A stretch of DNA of 42,296 nucleotides from a bacterium (GCA_018222765.1 JAAEZT010000029.1:1-42296), one strand, 5' to 3'; counted from the stretch's first letter, positions 18,285 through 26,922 are shown. Numbers and translations are program-made. Notes: generated by a model not told the origin, from the sequence alone.

Positions 18285-18951
18285 GGCCATCGTCAGGGGT
18301 CACTCCCAACACAATATTAAACTCGCCACTCAACTCCCCCGCTTTTGAATTTGGAATGGGAGCGAATTTCACCATGAGATGTTTCACCGGATCACCGAGA
18401 CGTTTGATCAATCCGTCTTTGGCATTTCCTTTGTCCCCATCGATAAAACACTGGGTCGTCAGCGCGCGTTTGTTGCCACGATAGACAGCGACATGAATAT
18501 GCGGAGTCCGCGGTCCATAGGGAACCGGCTTGATCGTTCGAAAATAATAACGTCCGTCGCGCCCGGTCATGAAGCGCCCGAAGCCCTGAAAATTGGCATC
18601 GCGCTTCGGTCCGGTGAGCCCTCCGTCTTTGGAATGAATATACGCGCCTTTGTGATCTACCTGCCAAATCTCAACCCGCGCGTTGGAAACTGGATTGCCC
18701 TTCAAATCCGTCACCTTGCCATGAAGATGGGTGATCGCTCCCACGGCTGGCGTGATCCCATCGTTGATTCGCAAAAGATCATTATCCGTATCCAGAGGAA
18801 GCTTGTCCGGATAAAAAGGTCCTTCCGTCATTGGCGGGGTTTCGGCAAGCGCTTCAGCAAAAACCCCGGGCACAGTAAAAAAAGCAGCGGAACCCAATGT
18901 CGCTCGTTTTAAAAAATCACGGCGTTCGCAAAGATGGCAGTTCGAAATCAT
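18277..18951 (-). CDS. Exported intradiol ring-cleavage dioxygenase (protocatechuate 3,4-dioxygenase-like)
   Basis: A 224-aa non-haem Fe(III) dioxygenase that would cleave a catechol-type ring between its two hydroxyls. The N-terminus has a Tat-like signal (CERRDFLKRATLGSAAFF, twin Arg at 10-11), so it works outside the cytoplasm. The core has the carboxypeptidase-like segment LHGKVTDLKGNPVSNARVEIW. The four iron ligands can be placed as Tyr104 (GAYIH), Tyr145 (PVPYGPR), His151 and His153 (PHIHVAV). I used the ATG at 18951; an upstream TTG at 18969 is less likely. No central aromatic catabolism genes surround it. Exported family members like this are common in marine bacteria, and their real substrate is mostly unknown. 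Confidence 0.9.
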   Translation of the reverse strand: MISNCHLCERRDFLKRATLGSAAFFTVPGVFAEALAETPPMTEGPFYPDKLPLDTDNDLLRINDGITPAVGAITHLHGKVTDLKGNPVSNARVEIWQVDHKGAYIHSKDGGLTGPKRDANFQGFGRFMTGRDGRYYFRTIKPVPYGPRTPHIHVAVYRGNKRALTTQCFIDGDKGNAKDGLIKRLGDPVKHLMVKFAPIPNSKAGELSGEFNIVLGVTPDDGHE

Positions 18952-19004
18952 TTTTAGTCTTTCGCACAATGATCGCTTTCAGGCGAGGCGATATCCCGTA
19001 AAGT

Positions 19005-19679
19005 ATGCCCATGATTCAGGTGCAAAACTTGTGTGTCGAATTCGAAACTCCCGGAGAAACAATCAAAGTTCTCGAGGATCTTTTTTTCGAACTCGCTGAG
19101 GGAGAATCTTCTGCGGTAGTTGGCCCCTCCGGAAGCGGAAAGACAACCTTCCTTAATGTGCTCGGGGCGATGCTTCCCGCAACGAGCGGAAAGGTGGTCA
19201 TCGGCGATCAGGACATCGCCCAACTCGACGAAAAACAGGCCGCGCAATTTCGAAATCAAAAGTTGGGATTCATTTTTCAACAACACCAACTCCTTCCCCA
19301 GCTCACCGTCTTGGAGAATGTTCTCGTGCCGCGACTCGCCGGAAGCTGGAGTGAAAATGAAGAAGAAACGCGCCAACGCGCCAGAAAATTATTGGAGCGG
19401 GTAGGACTGGGTCATCGCTTAAGTCATCGGCCAGCCGAACTTTCCGGAGGAGAAAAACAGCGGACGGCCGTCGCGCGTGCGCTCATTAATCAACCGAAGC
19501 TCGTCCTAGCAGACGAACCAACCGGCGCTCTCGATAGCGAGACTGGAGACAAAGTAGTTGAACTTTTGCTCGAGCTCCAAAAAGAACAAGGTGTGACGCT
19601 CATCGTGGTGACTCACGACCTCAAACTTGCGGAACGAGTCGGAAACATCTTTGAGATTCTCGGAGCCCCGGCGCTTTAG
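19005..19679 (+). CDS. ABC transporter ATP-binding protein, LolD/MacB type
   Basis: A 224-aa ATPase subunit. Walker A is GPSGSGKT (40-47), the Q-loop is in FIFQQHQLLP, the signature is LSGGE (146-150), Walker B is LVLADE (166-171) followed by PTGALDS, and the H-loop His is in VVTHD. The PTGALDS and QQHQLLPQLTVLENV segments are typical of the LolD/MacB/FtsE group that energises FtsX-like permeases. No permease adjoins it, which is unusual since these genes normally sit next to one another. The large FtsX-like permease at 11148-14231 is a candidate partner. ATGs at 19005 and 19011 are both possible starts. Confidence 0.92.
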   Translation: MPMIQVQNLCVEFETPGETIKVLEDLFFELAEGESSAVVGPSGSGKTTFLNVLGAMLPATSGKVVIGDQDIAQLDEKQAAQFRNQKLGFIFQQHQLLPQLTVLENVLVPRLAGSWSENEEETRQRARKLLERVGLGHRLSHRPAELSGGEKQRTAVARALINQPKLVLADEPTGALDSETGDKVVELLLELQKEQGVTLIVVTHDLKLAERVGNIFEILGAPAL

Positions 19680-19731
19680 AATTTTGCGATCGGTCTGCCC
19701 AAAGAAAACGATTTCCTAAAAAGAAGCCCGC

Positions 19732-20166
19732 TTATCCGCAGGGAGAAGGGATGATTTCAGCCAGGCGACCGTCATTTTCGTGGGTCAGCTGAATCCAGAT
19801 TGTCCCTTCCGGGAGGAGATGAGGAAACAATGCGGGCCATTCTACAATGACCAAGCCTCCTTGCTCTAGATAATCATCCCAGCCCAAATCCAAGAGTTCG
19901 TGGTCTGATTCCACGCGATAGAAGTCGAAGTGGAAAATATCCAAGCGACCTCCACGGTATTCTTGAACGAGAGAAAAGGTCGGGCTTGTCACCTCGTTCT
20001 GATAACCAAGGGAACGAACAATCCCTTGAGCCATAGTGGTTTTACCAGATCCAAGATCTCCCACCAAAGCAATCACGCCACCGGCAAGCGCCGCTTTTCC
20101 CAACGATTCTCCCAAGAGATCGGTGGCGGCAGGATCGGCAAGATGGGTAGGTAAAAACTCCAACAT
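19732..20166 (-). CDS. tsaE: tRNA threonylcarbamoyladenosine biosynthesis ATPase TsaE
   Basis: A 144-aa P-loop ATPase of the t6A tRNA modification complex (with TsaB and TsaD), acting in the cytoplasm. Walker A is GDLGSGKTT (36-44), followed by the family segments VTSPTFSLVQEY, FHFDFYRV and LGWDDYLEQGGLVIVEWPALFPHLLP. Length is normal for the family. It is monocistronic as far as can be seen, convergent with the ABC ATPase gene and divergent from rplU. Neither tsaB nor tsaD is in the window. Confidence 0.95.
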   Translation of the reverse strand: MLEFLPTHLADPAATDLLGESLGKAALAGGVIALVGDLGSGKTTMAQGIVRSLGYQNEVTSPTFSLVQEYRGGRLDIFHFDFYRVESDHELLDLGWDDYLEQGGLVIVEWPALFPHLLPEGTIWIQLTHENDGRLAEIIPSPCG

Positions 20167-20321
20167 GATAGTAATAGGGCGGCACCAACCAATCGTGACC
20201 CACGCCCAAGGGCAATTTCTTTGTCTTCTTTTTGAAAAAAACCTTTACCGCAACGCTGCTCTGTGGTGAATTCCCGCCCCGCGTCGCTCCGGTGGCGTTT
20301 AACTATCCACGATCTCTATTC

Positions 20322-20636
20322 ATGGCCTACGCAATTTTCAAATCCGGCGGTAAGCAATACCGCGTGCAAGAAGGCGACACCATCAGTGTCGACAAACTTC
20401 CCGTGGCCGCTGGTGACGAGATCAAGCTCAGCGAAGTTCTCCTCGTGAACGACGGTTCCAACACCAAGGTGGGAGCTCCTACCGTTGACGGAGCCGGCGT
20501 GACCGCACAGGTCGTCGAACAACACCGCGGCAAAAAAGGCGTCGCTTTCAAATTCAAGCGCCGCAAAGGATTCCACAAAACCATTGGATTCCGTCATCAC
20601 CTTACCAAGCTTAAGATCACCGGGATCGAAGGCTAA
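20322..20636 (+). CDS. rplU: 50S ribosomal protein L21
   Basis: A 104-aa large-subunit ribosomal protein that binds 23S rRNA. Hallmarks are the N-terminal MAYAIFKSGGKQYRVQEGD and the C-terminal KFKRRKGFHKTIGFRHHLTKLKI. I chose the ATG at 20322; an open frame extends upstream to 20232 but adds 30 residues with no similarity to L21. The 155-base upstream region presumably holds the promoter and leader. rpmA follows after 27 bases, the usual L21-L27 operon. Confidence 0.97.
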   Translation: MAYAIFKSGGKQYRVQEGDTISVDKLPVAAGDEIKLSEVLLVNDGSNTKVGAPTVDGAGVTAQVVEQHRGKKGVAFKFKRRKGFHKTIGFRHHLTKLKITGIEG

Positions 20637-20663
20637 ACACAATCCTCTTACCACTTACTAGTC

Positions 20664-20912
20664 ATGGCTCATAAAAAAGGACAGGGTTCCGTTAAAAACG
20701 GACGCGACTCAAACAGCAAACGCCTCGGCGTGAAAAAGTTCGGTGGCGAAGTTGTCATCGCAGGAAACATCCTCATTCGCCAGCGCGGAACAAAGTGGCA
20801 TCCAGGTGCCAATGTCGGCATGGGCAAGGACCACACTCTCTTCGCGCTTAAAGATGGCAACGTCTTCTTCGACAAGAAAGGCCGCCGAATCAACGTAGCA
20901 CTTGCTGACTAA
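20664..20912 (+). CDS. rpmA: 50S ribosomal protein L27
   Basis: An 82-aa ribosomal protein whose N-terminus reaches the peptidyl transferase centre. It begins [20 protein letters not shown] and contains the invariant [15 protein letters not shown] and GKDHTLFA segments. The N-terminus starts directly with the mature AHKKG, so there is no cleavable Firmicutes-type extension. It is the second gene of the rplU-rpmA operon and is followed by a strong terminator. The third usual gene, obg, is absent here. Confidence 0.97.
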   Translation: MAHKKGQGSVKNGRDSNSKRLGVKKFGGEVVIAGNILIRQRGTKWHPGANVGMGKDHTLFALKDGNVFFDKKGRRINVALAD

Positions 20913-20913
20913 A

Positions 20914-20928
20914 TACTGATAATCAGTA
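20914..20928. repeat. Perfect 15-base inverted repeat after rpmA
   Basis: TACTGATAATCAGTA, symmetric around a central A, lies between the rpmA stop and its terminator. It has the form of an operator but is misplaced for one; it might be part of the 3' end structure of the transcript. Confidence 0.25.
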
Positions 20929-20940
20929 ACTTATATTTAG

Positions 20941-20968
20941 AAAGACGGATCAATGATCCGTCTTTTTT
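20941..20968 (+). terminator. Rho-independent terminator of rplU-rpmA
   Basis: An 11-bp perfect stem (20941-20951 with 20955-20965), a 3-base loop, and a run of six T counting the stem end. It lies 28 bases after the rpmA stop. Confidence 0.9.
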
Positions 20969-21084
20969 GTGCTCCAAGAGTCGCTAACATCCGATGTGTG
21001 GCTAGAATACGCTTTGCATAAGTCGTTTATTATTTTTCGTTACAGCACTGCTTGAAACCCGTCTTCTTCTTTTCAAATCTTCCT

Positions 21085-21537
21085 ATGAACATCGTCCTCG
21101 TCGAACCAGAGATTCCTCAAAATACCGGCGCAGCGGGGCGGCTTGCTCTGGCCACCGGGTCGACGCTGCATCTCATCAAACCGCTGGGATTTTCCATCGA
21201 CGAAAAAACGGTTCGCCGAACCGGGTTGGACTATTGGAGAGATGTTGATCTGAAAATTTGGGAAAATATCGAAGAGTTTCATGTCGCCAATCCCAGAGCA
21301 CGATTGTGGTTTCTCAGCACGAAGGCAAACCAAGGAATTTGGGATGTGAAATTCGAGGAAGATGATTTTCTTCTCTTCGGACGCGAGTCAAAAGGACTTC
21401 CCGAATCGTGGATTTTTGGCTCCCCGGAATCAGCCATCAAAATTCCCATGAGGGAAGATTCCACTCGCTCGCTCAATCTCGCAACCTCAGTTGCGATCGT
21501 TCTCTACGAAGCGCAACGCCAGCTTTCGCTGAGGTAG
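21085..21537 (+). CDS. trmL: tRNA (cytidine(34)-2'-O)-methyltransferase TrmL-like (SPOUT family)
   Basis: A 150-aa SPOUT methyltransferase predicted to methylate the ribose of the wobble base of tRNA-Leu. It starts MNIVLVEPEIPQNTGAAGRL; the Asn of PQNTG is a hallmark. SAM-binding knot segments are LLFGRESKGLP (about 105-115) and PMREDSTRSLNLATSVAIVLYE (about 124-145). The ATG at 21085 gives the conserved N-terminus; an upstream in-frame ATG at 21052 adds 11 unrelated residues. The gene ends exactly one base before the mnmG stop on the other strand, so the two are convergent with no gap. Confidence 0.93.
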   Translation: MNIVLVEPEIPQNTGAAGRLALATGSTLHLIKPLGFSIDEKTVRRTGLDYWRDVDLKIWENIEEFHVANPRARLWFLSTKANQGIWDVKFEEDDFLLFGRESKGLPESWIFGSPESAIKIPMREDSTRSLNLATSVAIVLYEAQRQLSLR

Positions 21538-23415
21538 CTACTCGGAAATTGCTGAAGTTTTTTTGCGCTTCTCGAGCCAAATCATCAACAAAGTCACGTC
21601 AGCTGGAGTAATCCCGGAAATACGCGCGGCCTGGCCCAAGGTTCTGGGACGAATCGACGAAAAGCGTTGTTTGGCCTCAGCCTTCAATCCGGTTAATCGG
21701 TGATAATCAAGATCATCAGGGAGGAGGGTCGCTTCCTGCTTTTTGAAGCGCTCCACCTCTTGAAGCTGACGATTGATATGACCCTCGTATTTAAAATCCG
21801 CTTCGAGAGTCGGCCAGAGTTCCACGTGGAACTTATTGAGAATATCTGAAGGTAAACCTTTCCAATGGTTTCCTTCCTGTCGGAACCAATGATCCAGTTT
21901 AATTCGCTCATGGGTTGTCCCGCGAATGAATTGCCGCGCTTGTTCAAGTCCAGAAAGCTTCTCCTTAAAACGACTCCCCTGCTCCTCTCCCAACATTCCA
22001 AGATCGGCGGCCAAGGGACTGAGCCTCTCATCAGCATTATCCTGGCGAAGAAGCAACCGATACTCAGCCCGGCTGGTAAACATGCGATAAGGTTCGGTGC
22101 AGCCCTTGGTGACGAGATCGTCGATCATCACTCCTAGATAAGCCTGTTCACGACCGATCACGAAATCTCCCTTCCCTCCCACTTTAAGTGCAGCATTGGC
22201 ACCGGCAATCAATCCCTGTCCGGCTGCCTCTTCATATCCGGAGGTCCCATTAATCTGCCCAGCGAAATACAAGCCCTCCACCCTATTAGTCTCCAAAGTC
22301 GGATGAAGTTGGGTCGGCGGACAATAATCATACTCCACCGCGTAACCGGGACGAACCATCTCACAGTTCTCCAATCCTGGGATCTCGCGGAGGAAATTCA
22401 ACTGTACTTCGTAAGGCAAGGAGGTCGAAACACCGTTCACATAGAATTCAGTAGTATGGCGACCTTCAGGTTCCAAAAAAACTTGATGACGATCTTTCTC
22501 CGCAAAGCGCACGACTTTATCTTCAATCGAGGGACAGTAACGAGGCCCCACTCCCTCAATGGCCCCGGAATACATCGGTGACTGATCAAGATTATTGCGA
22601 ATGACATCGTGGGTATTCGGGGTAGTCCAAGTGATCCAGCATGGAAGTTGTTCCACGTGGAACGATGAATCCGCCCAATGATTAAGGGTGAAGATATCAT
22701 TCTTTTCCCTCCTAATCCGGTCCCTAAAGTGAGTGAACAGCGGTGGAGGCGTGTCACCTTCCTGGCGTTCACATTTTGAAAAATCAATACTACGGCCGTT
22801 CAAACGACATGGTGTACCGGTTTTGAAGCGATCTATTTCGAACCCCAAGACTTTGAGGGATTCCGAAACAGTCGAGGTCGCATCCCCCATTCTTCCTCCC
22901 TTTTCATTCTTCAGTCCAACGTGCATAAGGCCCCTCATGAAGGTTCCCGCCGAGAGAACGACAGTCTTCGAACGAATTTTCATCTGCAGCGAAGTTTGAA
23001 TCCCCTGCACCTGATCATTCTCAACGAGGATCTTGGCGACATTGCCCTGATGGAGATCAATCCCCTTCGTCCCCTCGATGAGATGTTTCATGCGAAACTG
23101 ATACGCCTTTTTGTCACACTGGGCCCTGGGAGCCCGAACCGATGGCCCCTTAGCCGCATTCAACATGCGCCACTGAATGGCCGTTGCATCAGTATTCATT
23201 GCCATTGCACCTCCCAACGCATCGATTTCCCGAACCATGTGACCTTTAGCCAAGCCCCCAATTGCCGGGTTACAGCTCATCTGTCCGATGGTGTCGAGAT
23301 TCTGAGTCAACATCGCCACCTGAGCCCCAAGCCGGGCCGCAGCAAGAGCAGCTTCTACACCGGCGTGTCCGGCACCAATCACAAGGACGTCGTAATCTTT
23401 AGGATAGCAAAACAT
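21538..23415 (-). CDS. mnmG: tRNA uridine-5-carboxymethylaminomethyl modification enzyme MnmG (GidA)
   Basis: A 625-aa FAD- and NADH-dependent enzyme that, with MnmE, builds the cmnm5 group on wobble uridines of certain tRNAs. The FAD motif GAGHAG is at 14-19. Typical segments follow: [23 protein letters not shown], the [14 protein letters not shown] region, and FKTGTPCR. Near the middle is [11 protein letters not shown], and the C-terminal helical domain ends in [11 protein letters not shown]. Length is normal. Two insertions in poorly conserved spots both encode Phe-His-Val-Glu, and both are created by a palindromic DNA site resembling parS (see separate entries). mnmG is often near the replication origin with parAB; here mnmE, rsmG, parA and parB are not in the window. 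Confidence 0.97.
   Translation of the reverse strand: MFCYPKDYDVLVIGAGHAGVEAALAAARLGAQVAMLTQNLDTIGQMSCNPAIGGLAKGHMVREIDALGGAMAMNTDATAIQWRMLNAAKGPSVRAPRAQCDKKAYQFRMKHLIEGTKGIDLHQGNVAKILVENDQVQGIQTSLQMKIRSKTVVLSAGTFMRGLMHVGLKNEKGGRMGDATSTVSESLKVLGFEIDRFKTGTPCRLNGRSIDFSKCERQEGDTPPPLFTHFRDRIRREKNDIFTLNHWADSSFHVEQLPCWITWTTPNTHDVIRNNLDQSPMYSGAIEGVGPRYCPSIEDKVVRFAEKDRHQVFLEPEGRHTTEFYVNGVSTSLPYEVQLNFLREIPGLENCEMVRPGYAVEYDYCPPTQLHPTLETNRVEGLYFAGQINGTSGYEEAAGQGLIAGANAALKVGGKGDFVIGREQAYLGVMIDDLVTKGCTEPYRMFTSRAEYRLLLRQDNADERLSPLAADLGMLGEEQGSRFKEKLSGLEQARQFIRGTTHERIKLDHWFRQEGNHWKGLPSDILNKFHVELWPTLEADFKYEGHINRQLQEVERFKKQEATLLPDDLDYHRLTGLKAEAKQRFSSIRPRTLGQAARISGITPADVTLLMIWLEKRKKTSAISE
21818..21833. other. 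parS-like site 1 inside mnmG
   Basis: A perfect 16-base palindrome, AGTTCCACGTGGAACT. Its 14-base core GTTCCACGTGGAAC is a well-known variant of the bacterial chromosomal ParB-binding site (parS, TGTTYCACGTGRAACA). It lies in the mnmG coding region over the codons for Phe-His-Val-Glu-Leu. Confidence 0.75.
22650..22663. other. parS-like site 2 inside mnmG
   Basis: A second perfect copy of GTTCCACGTGGAAC, 832 bases from the first and preceded by T as in the parS consensus. It again encodes Phe-His-Val-Glu, just before the conserved QLPCWIT of MnmG. Confidence 0.75.
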
Positions 23416-23570
23416 GGAAGAGGCGGCACCCTAGCAGCAAGCCTTTGGATGACAAGAATGGTACGACCATCTATCCTGAGAAATCCCCTAGCCTCTTCTA
23501 GAATTAGGGGTTAAAAATACAGCGGTTGCTCTCTTCCTATCATTTCTTCTTATTGCGGCCCATTCACAGC

Positions 23571-25817
23571 GTGAACAATTTGAATCTACCGACACTTTTA
23601 CTTTTAGGCATCCTTGGAAATTTGGATGCTCAAAAGTTGAACCAAATACTTCCTCAAGAAAACGGAAAGCATTCCATCGCGGTTCCCCCAGATCCGGATC
23701 ACTACGCCGTCCTTTATCGCTCACGGGATTTACAAAATTGGAGGCCTGTCGATTTGGTTCCGCAATGGTGGAACAGCTCCGACCGGATTCTCAATGATCC
23801 AGGGCTTCCCCGAAAAAACGGGTTTTACGAAATCCGCTATCATCATCGACTCTCCCCCGGCGACCTCGATTCGGATGGACGGGATGACCTCTCGGAGATC
23901 TCTGCAGACAACAATTATTTAGCCGCCTTCAATCCGGCCGATCCATTCAATGAAGTCGACGGTGCGCTTTTTCTCAAAGATGTCGAAACTTACAACACGC
24001 TTGCGAAGCGCGACAATTTCCCGGGGGCGCAAAGTGTCAAGGAAGTCAAATTCCTCATCACCGATGTCAAAACAAATCCACGGTTGCACTTCATCAACGT
24101 CAACGAAAACTCATATCACTACGATTTCGCTCGATACGTCTTGGGCCGATATCGGGACTATGATTTCTGGACTGGAAACTCAGTCTTTAGCAGCCAGACC
24201 TACTTCAACAACAACCGGATCAACCTAGCTGGCTCCCTAGTGTCCCATGAAAACTACGTCGCTTCAGATGGAAAACGCGGGATCTATACCATGGAGTTTT
24301 GGCCTACTGATCCGGTTTCATTTGAGCACATCCAAATGGCCTACGAGATGATCAACCGAACCACTCCTTTCATCGATCGCCTGGCCTACCACGCACCGAG
24401 CGAGACCCAGCGAGTCATTCAGAACGCCAACCAAGAACGCTTTAAAAACTCATTTATAGAAATCATTGAAACCGATGATCTTTTTTCTAACATCGACTAT
24501 CAGCCAATGAACCAGGAAGCCTCATTTGGGCGTCTCGTTCTGGCTTCTTCAACCACCACCCTTTCCGCGCGAGACATTGTCATCTTCGAAAATCTTCCCA
24601 ATGACCTCACTCACATTGCGGGCATTATTACCGAGATCCCTCAGACTCCCCTCTCCCATATTAACCTGAAAGCAAAACAAAATAATACTCCTAACTCATT
24701 TATTATCAATGCTTCAAAAGATCCGCGTATCGTTCCCTTCATTGGGGAAAACGTCTTCTATCAAGTCTCTCCGGACGGCTTCGAAATTCGTTTGGCGAGC
24801 CAGTCCGAACTCGATAACTACTTCGATTCCATTCGCCCCACTACCACCAGCTATCCTGAACGAGACCTCAGCTACACCACCATCCGGCCTTTCAATTCTA
24901 TCGCCTTTTCCGACACCAATGGCTTCGGAGGGAAGACAACCAACCTCTCTGTTCTCCATGACCTAATGCCGGACAAAGCACCCTTTGGATACGGAATCCC
25001 CTTCCATTTTTATGACGAATTCATGAAGCACAACGGCTACTATGCAGAGGTTACTGCAATGATAGCTGAGGAGGATTTTCAAAACGATCCCACCATCCGC
25101 GAACAACGACTCAAGGACTTTCGCAAACGCATCAAAACAGAAAGCAGTTTTCCTATCTGGATGATTTCAGCACTTACCGATCTCCAAAATTCCTTTCCAC
25201 CCGAAGTGACTCCACGCCTTCGCTCGAGCGCCAATGCCGAGGACTCAATCGATTTTAATGGAGCCGGACTTTATGATTCCTACACCCACAAAGAAGACGA
25301 AGGGCACATCATCAAGAGCGTGCGACAAGTCTACTCATCGCTTTGGAATTACCGCGCCTACGAAGAGCGCGAATTCTACCGCATCGACCACCTAACCGCT
25401 GCAATGGGAATTACAGTGCATCCCAATTTCAAAAATGAACAAGCCAACGGTGTCGCCGTTGCGCGCAATATTTTTGATCCAAATTGGGAAGGCTATTACG
25501 TCAACTCACAGATCGGCGAGGATCTGGTCACCAATCCCGAACTAAATTCTACCCCCGAAGAACTTCTCGCAGCAGATCTTCTTGGCGATGAACCATACGA
25601 GATTCAGTATATTCGCTTCTCGAATCAACTCCCGGCCGGAGAAACGGTTCTCACGAAAGCCCAGGTGTTGGAACTCGTCGATGCTTTAAAGCAACTCAAC
25701 TCCCATTTCCGCTCTCTCTATCGACCTGTCCCCTCAGACTTTGCCATAGAAGTGGAATTCAAAATTACCGAAGATGGTAATCTAGTTATAAAGCAAGCTC
25801 GCCCCTGGGTTAATTAG
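23571..25817 (+). CDS. Secreted PEP/pyruvate-binding (ATP-grasp) protein with glucan, water dikinase-like layout
   Basis: About 748 aa. I placed the start at the GTG (23571) because it opens a signal peptide (MNNLNLPTLLLLGILGNLDA). A Ca-binding-type segment DLDSDGRDDLSE lies near residues 99-110. A long unassigned region follows. A phosphohistidine swivel-like segment (GIITEIPQTPLSHINLKAKQ, His363) then precedes a C-terminal ATP-binding domain: GGKTTNL (453-459), RLRSSANAED (549-558) with GAGLYDSY after it, EVEF (727-730) and KQARPW (741-746). The order swivel then ATP-grasp, and RSSANxED with GLYDS, match plant glucan, water dikinases rather than PEP synthase or pyruvate phosphate dikinase. 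All ATP-site motifs look intact, yet the leader directs export. Substrate and ATP source are unknown. An upstream TTG at 23526 is an alternative start. Confidence 0.8.
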   Translation: MNNLNLPTLLLLGILGNLDAQKLNQILPQENGKHSIAVPPDPDHYAVLYRSRDLQNWRPVDLVPQWWNSSDRILNDPGLPRKNGFYEIRYHHRLSPGDLDSDGRDDLSEISADNNYLAAFNPADPFNEVDGALFLKDVETYNTLAKRDNFPGAQSVKEVKFLITDVKTNPRLHFINVNENSYHYDFARYVLGRYRDYDFWTGNSVFSSQTYFNNNRINLAGSLVSHENYVASDGKRGIYTMEFWPTDPVSFEHIQMAYEMINRTTPFIDRLAYHAPSETQRVIQNANQERFKNSFIEIIETDDLFSNIDYQPMNQEASFGRLVLASSTTTLSARDIVIFENLPNDLTHIAGIITEIPQTPLSHINLKAKQNNTPNSFIINASKDPRIVPFIGENVFYQVSPDGFEIRLASQSELDNYFDSIRPTTTSYPERDLSYTTIRPFNSIAFSDTNGFGGKTTNLSVLHDLMPDKAPFGYGIPFHFYDEFMKHNGYYAEVTAMIAEEDFQNDPTIREQRLKDFRKRIKTESSFPIWMISALTDLQNSFPPEVTPRLRSSANAEDSIDFNGAGLYDSYTHKEDEGHIIKSVRQVYSSLWNYRAYEEREFYRIDHLTAAMGITVHPNFKNEQANGVAVARNIFDPNWEGYYVNSQIGEDLVTNPELNSTPEELLAADLLGDEPYEIQYIRFSNQLPAGETVLTKAQVLELVDALKQLNSHFRSLYRPVPSDFAIEVEFKITEDGNLVIKQARPWVN

Positions 25818-25837
25818 GTCCGGCCCCAAAATATCAA

Positions 25838-25867
25838 CAGCGGCTTTCCCCGAAGGAAAAACCGCTG
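25838..25867 (-). terminator. Imperfect hairpin, possible terminator
   Basis: CAGCGG pairs with CCGCTG, and a second short stem (TTTCC with GGAAA) lies inside after a small mismatch. On the minus strand it is followed by a T-rich stretch, so it may end the small gene at 25934-26320. Weak by inspection. Confidence 0.4.
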
Positions 25868-25933
25868 CTGAGCACACACGCAACAACAAAAGATTTGTTA
25901 CACTGAGGTAACGTTAAGATAGTAAAATTTTGT

Positions 25934-26320
25934 TCAAATAGTTTGAGGGGTTGTTGATCCCTCTCCAATCAATTCGACAGCGTCTTCCTCGGCTGACGGC
26001 GAAAATGCTTCTGAAGCTTTCTTGCGAGCATTACGCGCTGCGGCCTTTCCGGCTTTAGCCCCTTTGGCCAAGCCACTTTTAACAGTCTTCGGAACTAGTT
26101 CATTAGCAAAGGATCCAGTGAAAAACGCTCCGTAGGCAACACCGTAAGCGAGATCATGGAAAGCCTCCGCAACACAGGATTTTAAACTAGGGGCCGCTTC
26201 GCGGGCCTTCGCTGAGCCTTCATCTTTTCCGGCCTGAAACGCATCGCCCATCGTATCAAACTGGCGTTTTGCTTTTTCTTCGACCGGCTGTTCTTCTACG
26301 GGTGGTATTTCTGGATTCAT
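25934..26320 (-). CDS. Small conserved-looking protein of unknown function
   Basis: A 128-aa protein in three parts: an acidic, Pro/Glu-rich N-terminus (MNPEIPPVEEQPVEEK), a middle with a mildly hydrophobic segment (AEAFHDLAYGVAYGAFFTGSF), and an Ala/Lys/Arg-rich basic segment (AKGAKAGKAAARNARKK) before an acidic tail. No signal peptide is visible, and I recognise no family. The alternation of acidic, amphipathic and basic parts could suit a surface-coating or DNA-contacting protein, but that is guesswork. It is flanked by a long AT-rich upstream region and a weak hairpin downstream. Confidence 0.6.
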   Translation of the reverse strand: MNPEIPPVEEQPVEEKAKRQFDTMGDAFQAGKDEGSAKAREAAPSLKSCVAEAFHDLAYGVAYGAFFTGSFANELVPKTVKSGLAKGAKAGKAAARNARKKASEAFSPSAEEDAVELIGEGSTTPQTI

Positions 26321-26522
26321 TGTTTTTCAGTTTTGTTCTGCAGTATTGGACCACATCTTTGCGATTTCATTCATTATAATTTTCCAGTGAATTTGGAAAG
26401 CCGACCACTGCTGTTTCTAATTCGACACACTCTTGAGAGATCTGTTGGAAAAATTTTCGAATTCTTCTGGCCACTGCTGCGTCAAATCCACCAGCACCAA
26501 AAACCATTGAGAAAACAAGAAG

Positions 26523-26897
26523 ATGAAGAAAATCCTGATACTCACTATCACCCTCCTGAGCGGAGGGCTCGCCCAATCTGCCGCCGCCGCACCTTGCGGT
26601 CTCCATGTCGGCCATTCCTATACCTACATGAGTGGCTACCTATCCTGCGGAACTCCGATCTACACCAAGCGCGTTGTCGTGGGATTCGATTGCCGAAATA
26701 ACCCCATTTACCGATACTACCGGGTAAGCGGACACTCATCCCATCGCTCACATTATCTGAGCCATACCCCTCACCGATCGTATCACCACTCACGCCGGGC
26801 TTATGTCACTCCAGGGCATTACTATCGCCGGAGTCATTACCGTTCTCCCGGATGCTCTTCGTCCACCCGGGCGGGGTTCGTAGTAAGGCGACGCTAA
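26523..26897 (+). CDS. Small secreted His/Ser/Tyr/Arg-rich protein
   Basis: A 124-aa protein with a clear signal peptide (MKKILILTITLLSGGLAQSAAA). A short Cys-containing N-terminal part follows (PCGLHVGHSYTYMSGYLSC, then a third Cys in GFDCRNNP). The remaining half is low-complexity and rich in His, Ser, Tyr and Arg (for example HSSHRSHYLSHTPHRSYHHS). The composition suggests metal binding or a wall- or matrix-associated protein; no family is recognised. It is one of few genes here with a purine-rich stretch (AAGAAG) directly before the start, and it has its own strong terminator. Confidence 0.75.
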   Translation: MKKILILTITLLSGGLAQSAAAAPCGLHVGHSYTYMSGYLSCGTPIYTKRVVVGFDCRNNPIYRYYRVSGHSSHRSHYLSHTPHRSYHHSRRAYVTPGHYYRRSHYRSPGCSSSTRAGFVVRRR

Positions 26898-26922
26898 TTT
26901 CCCTTTTCACCCGATCAAAGAT

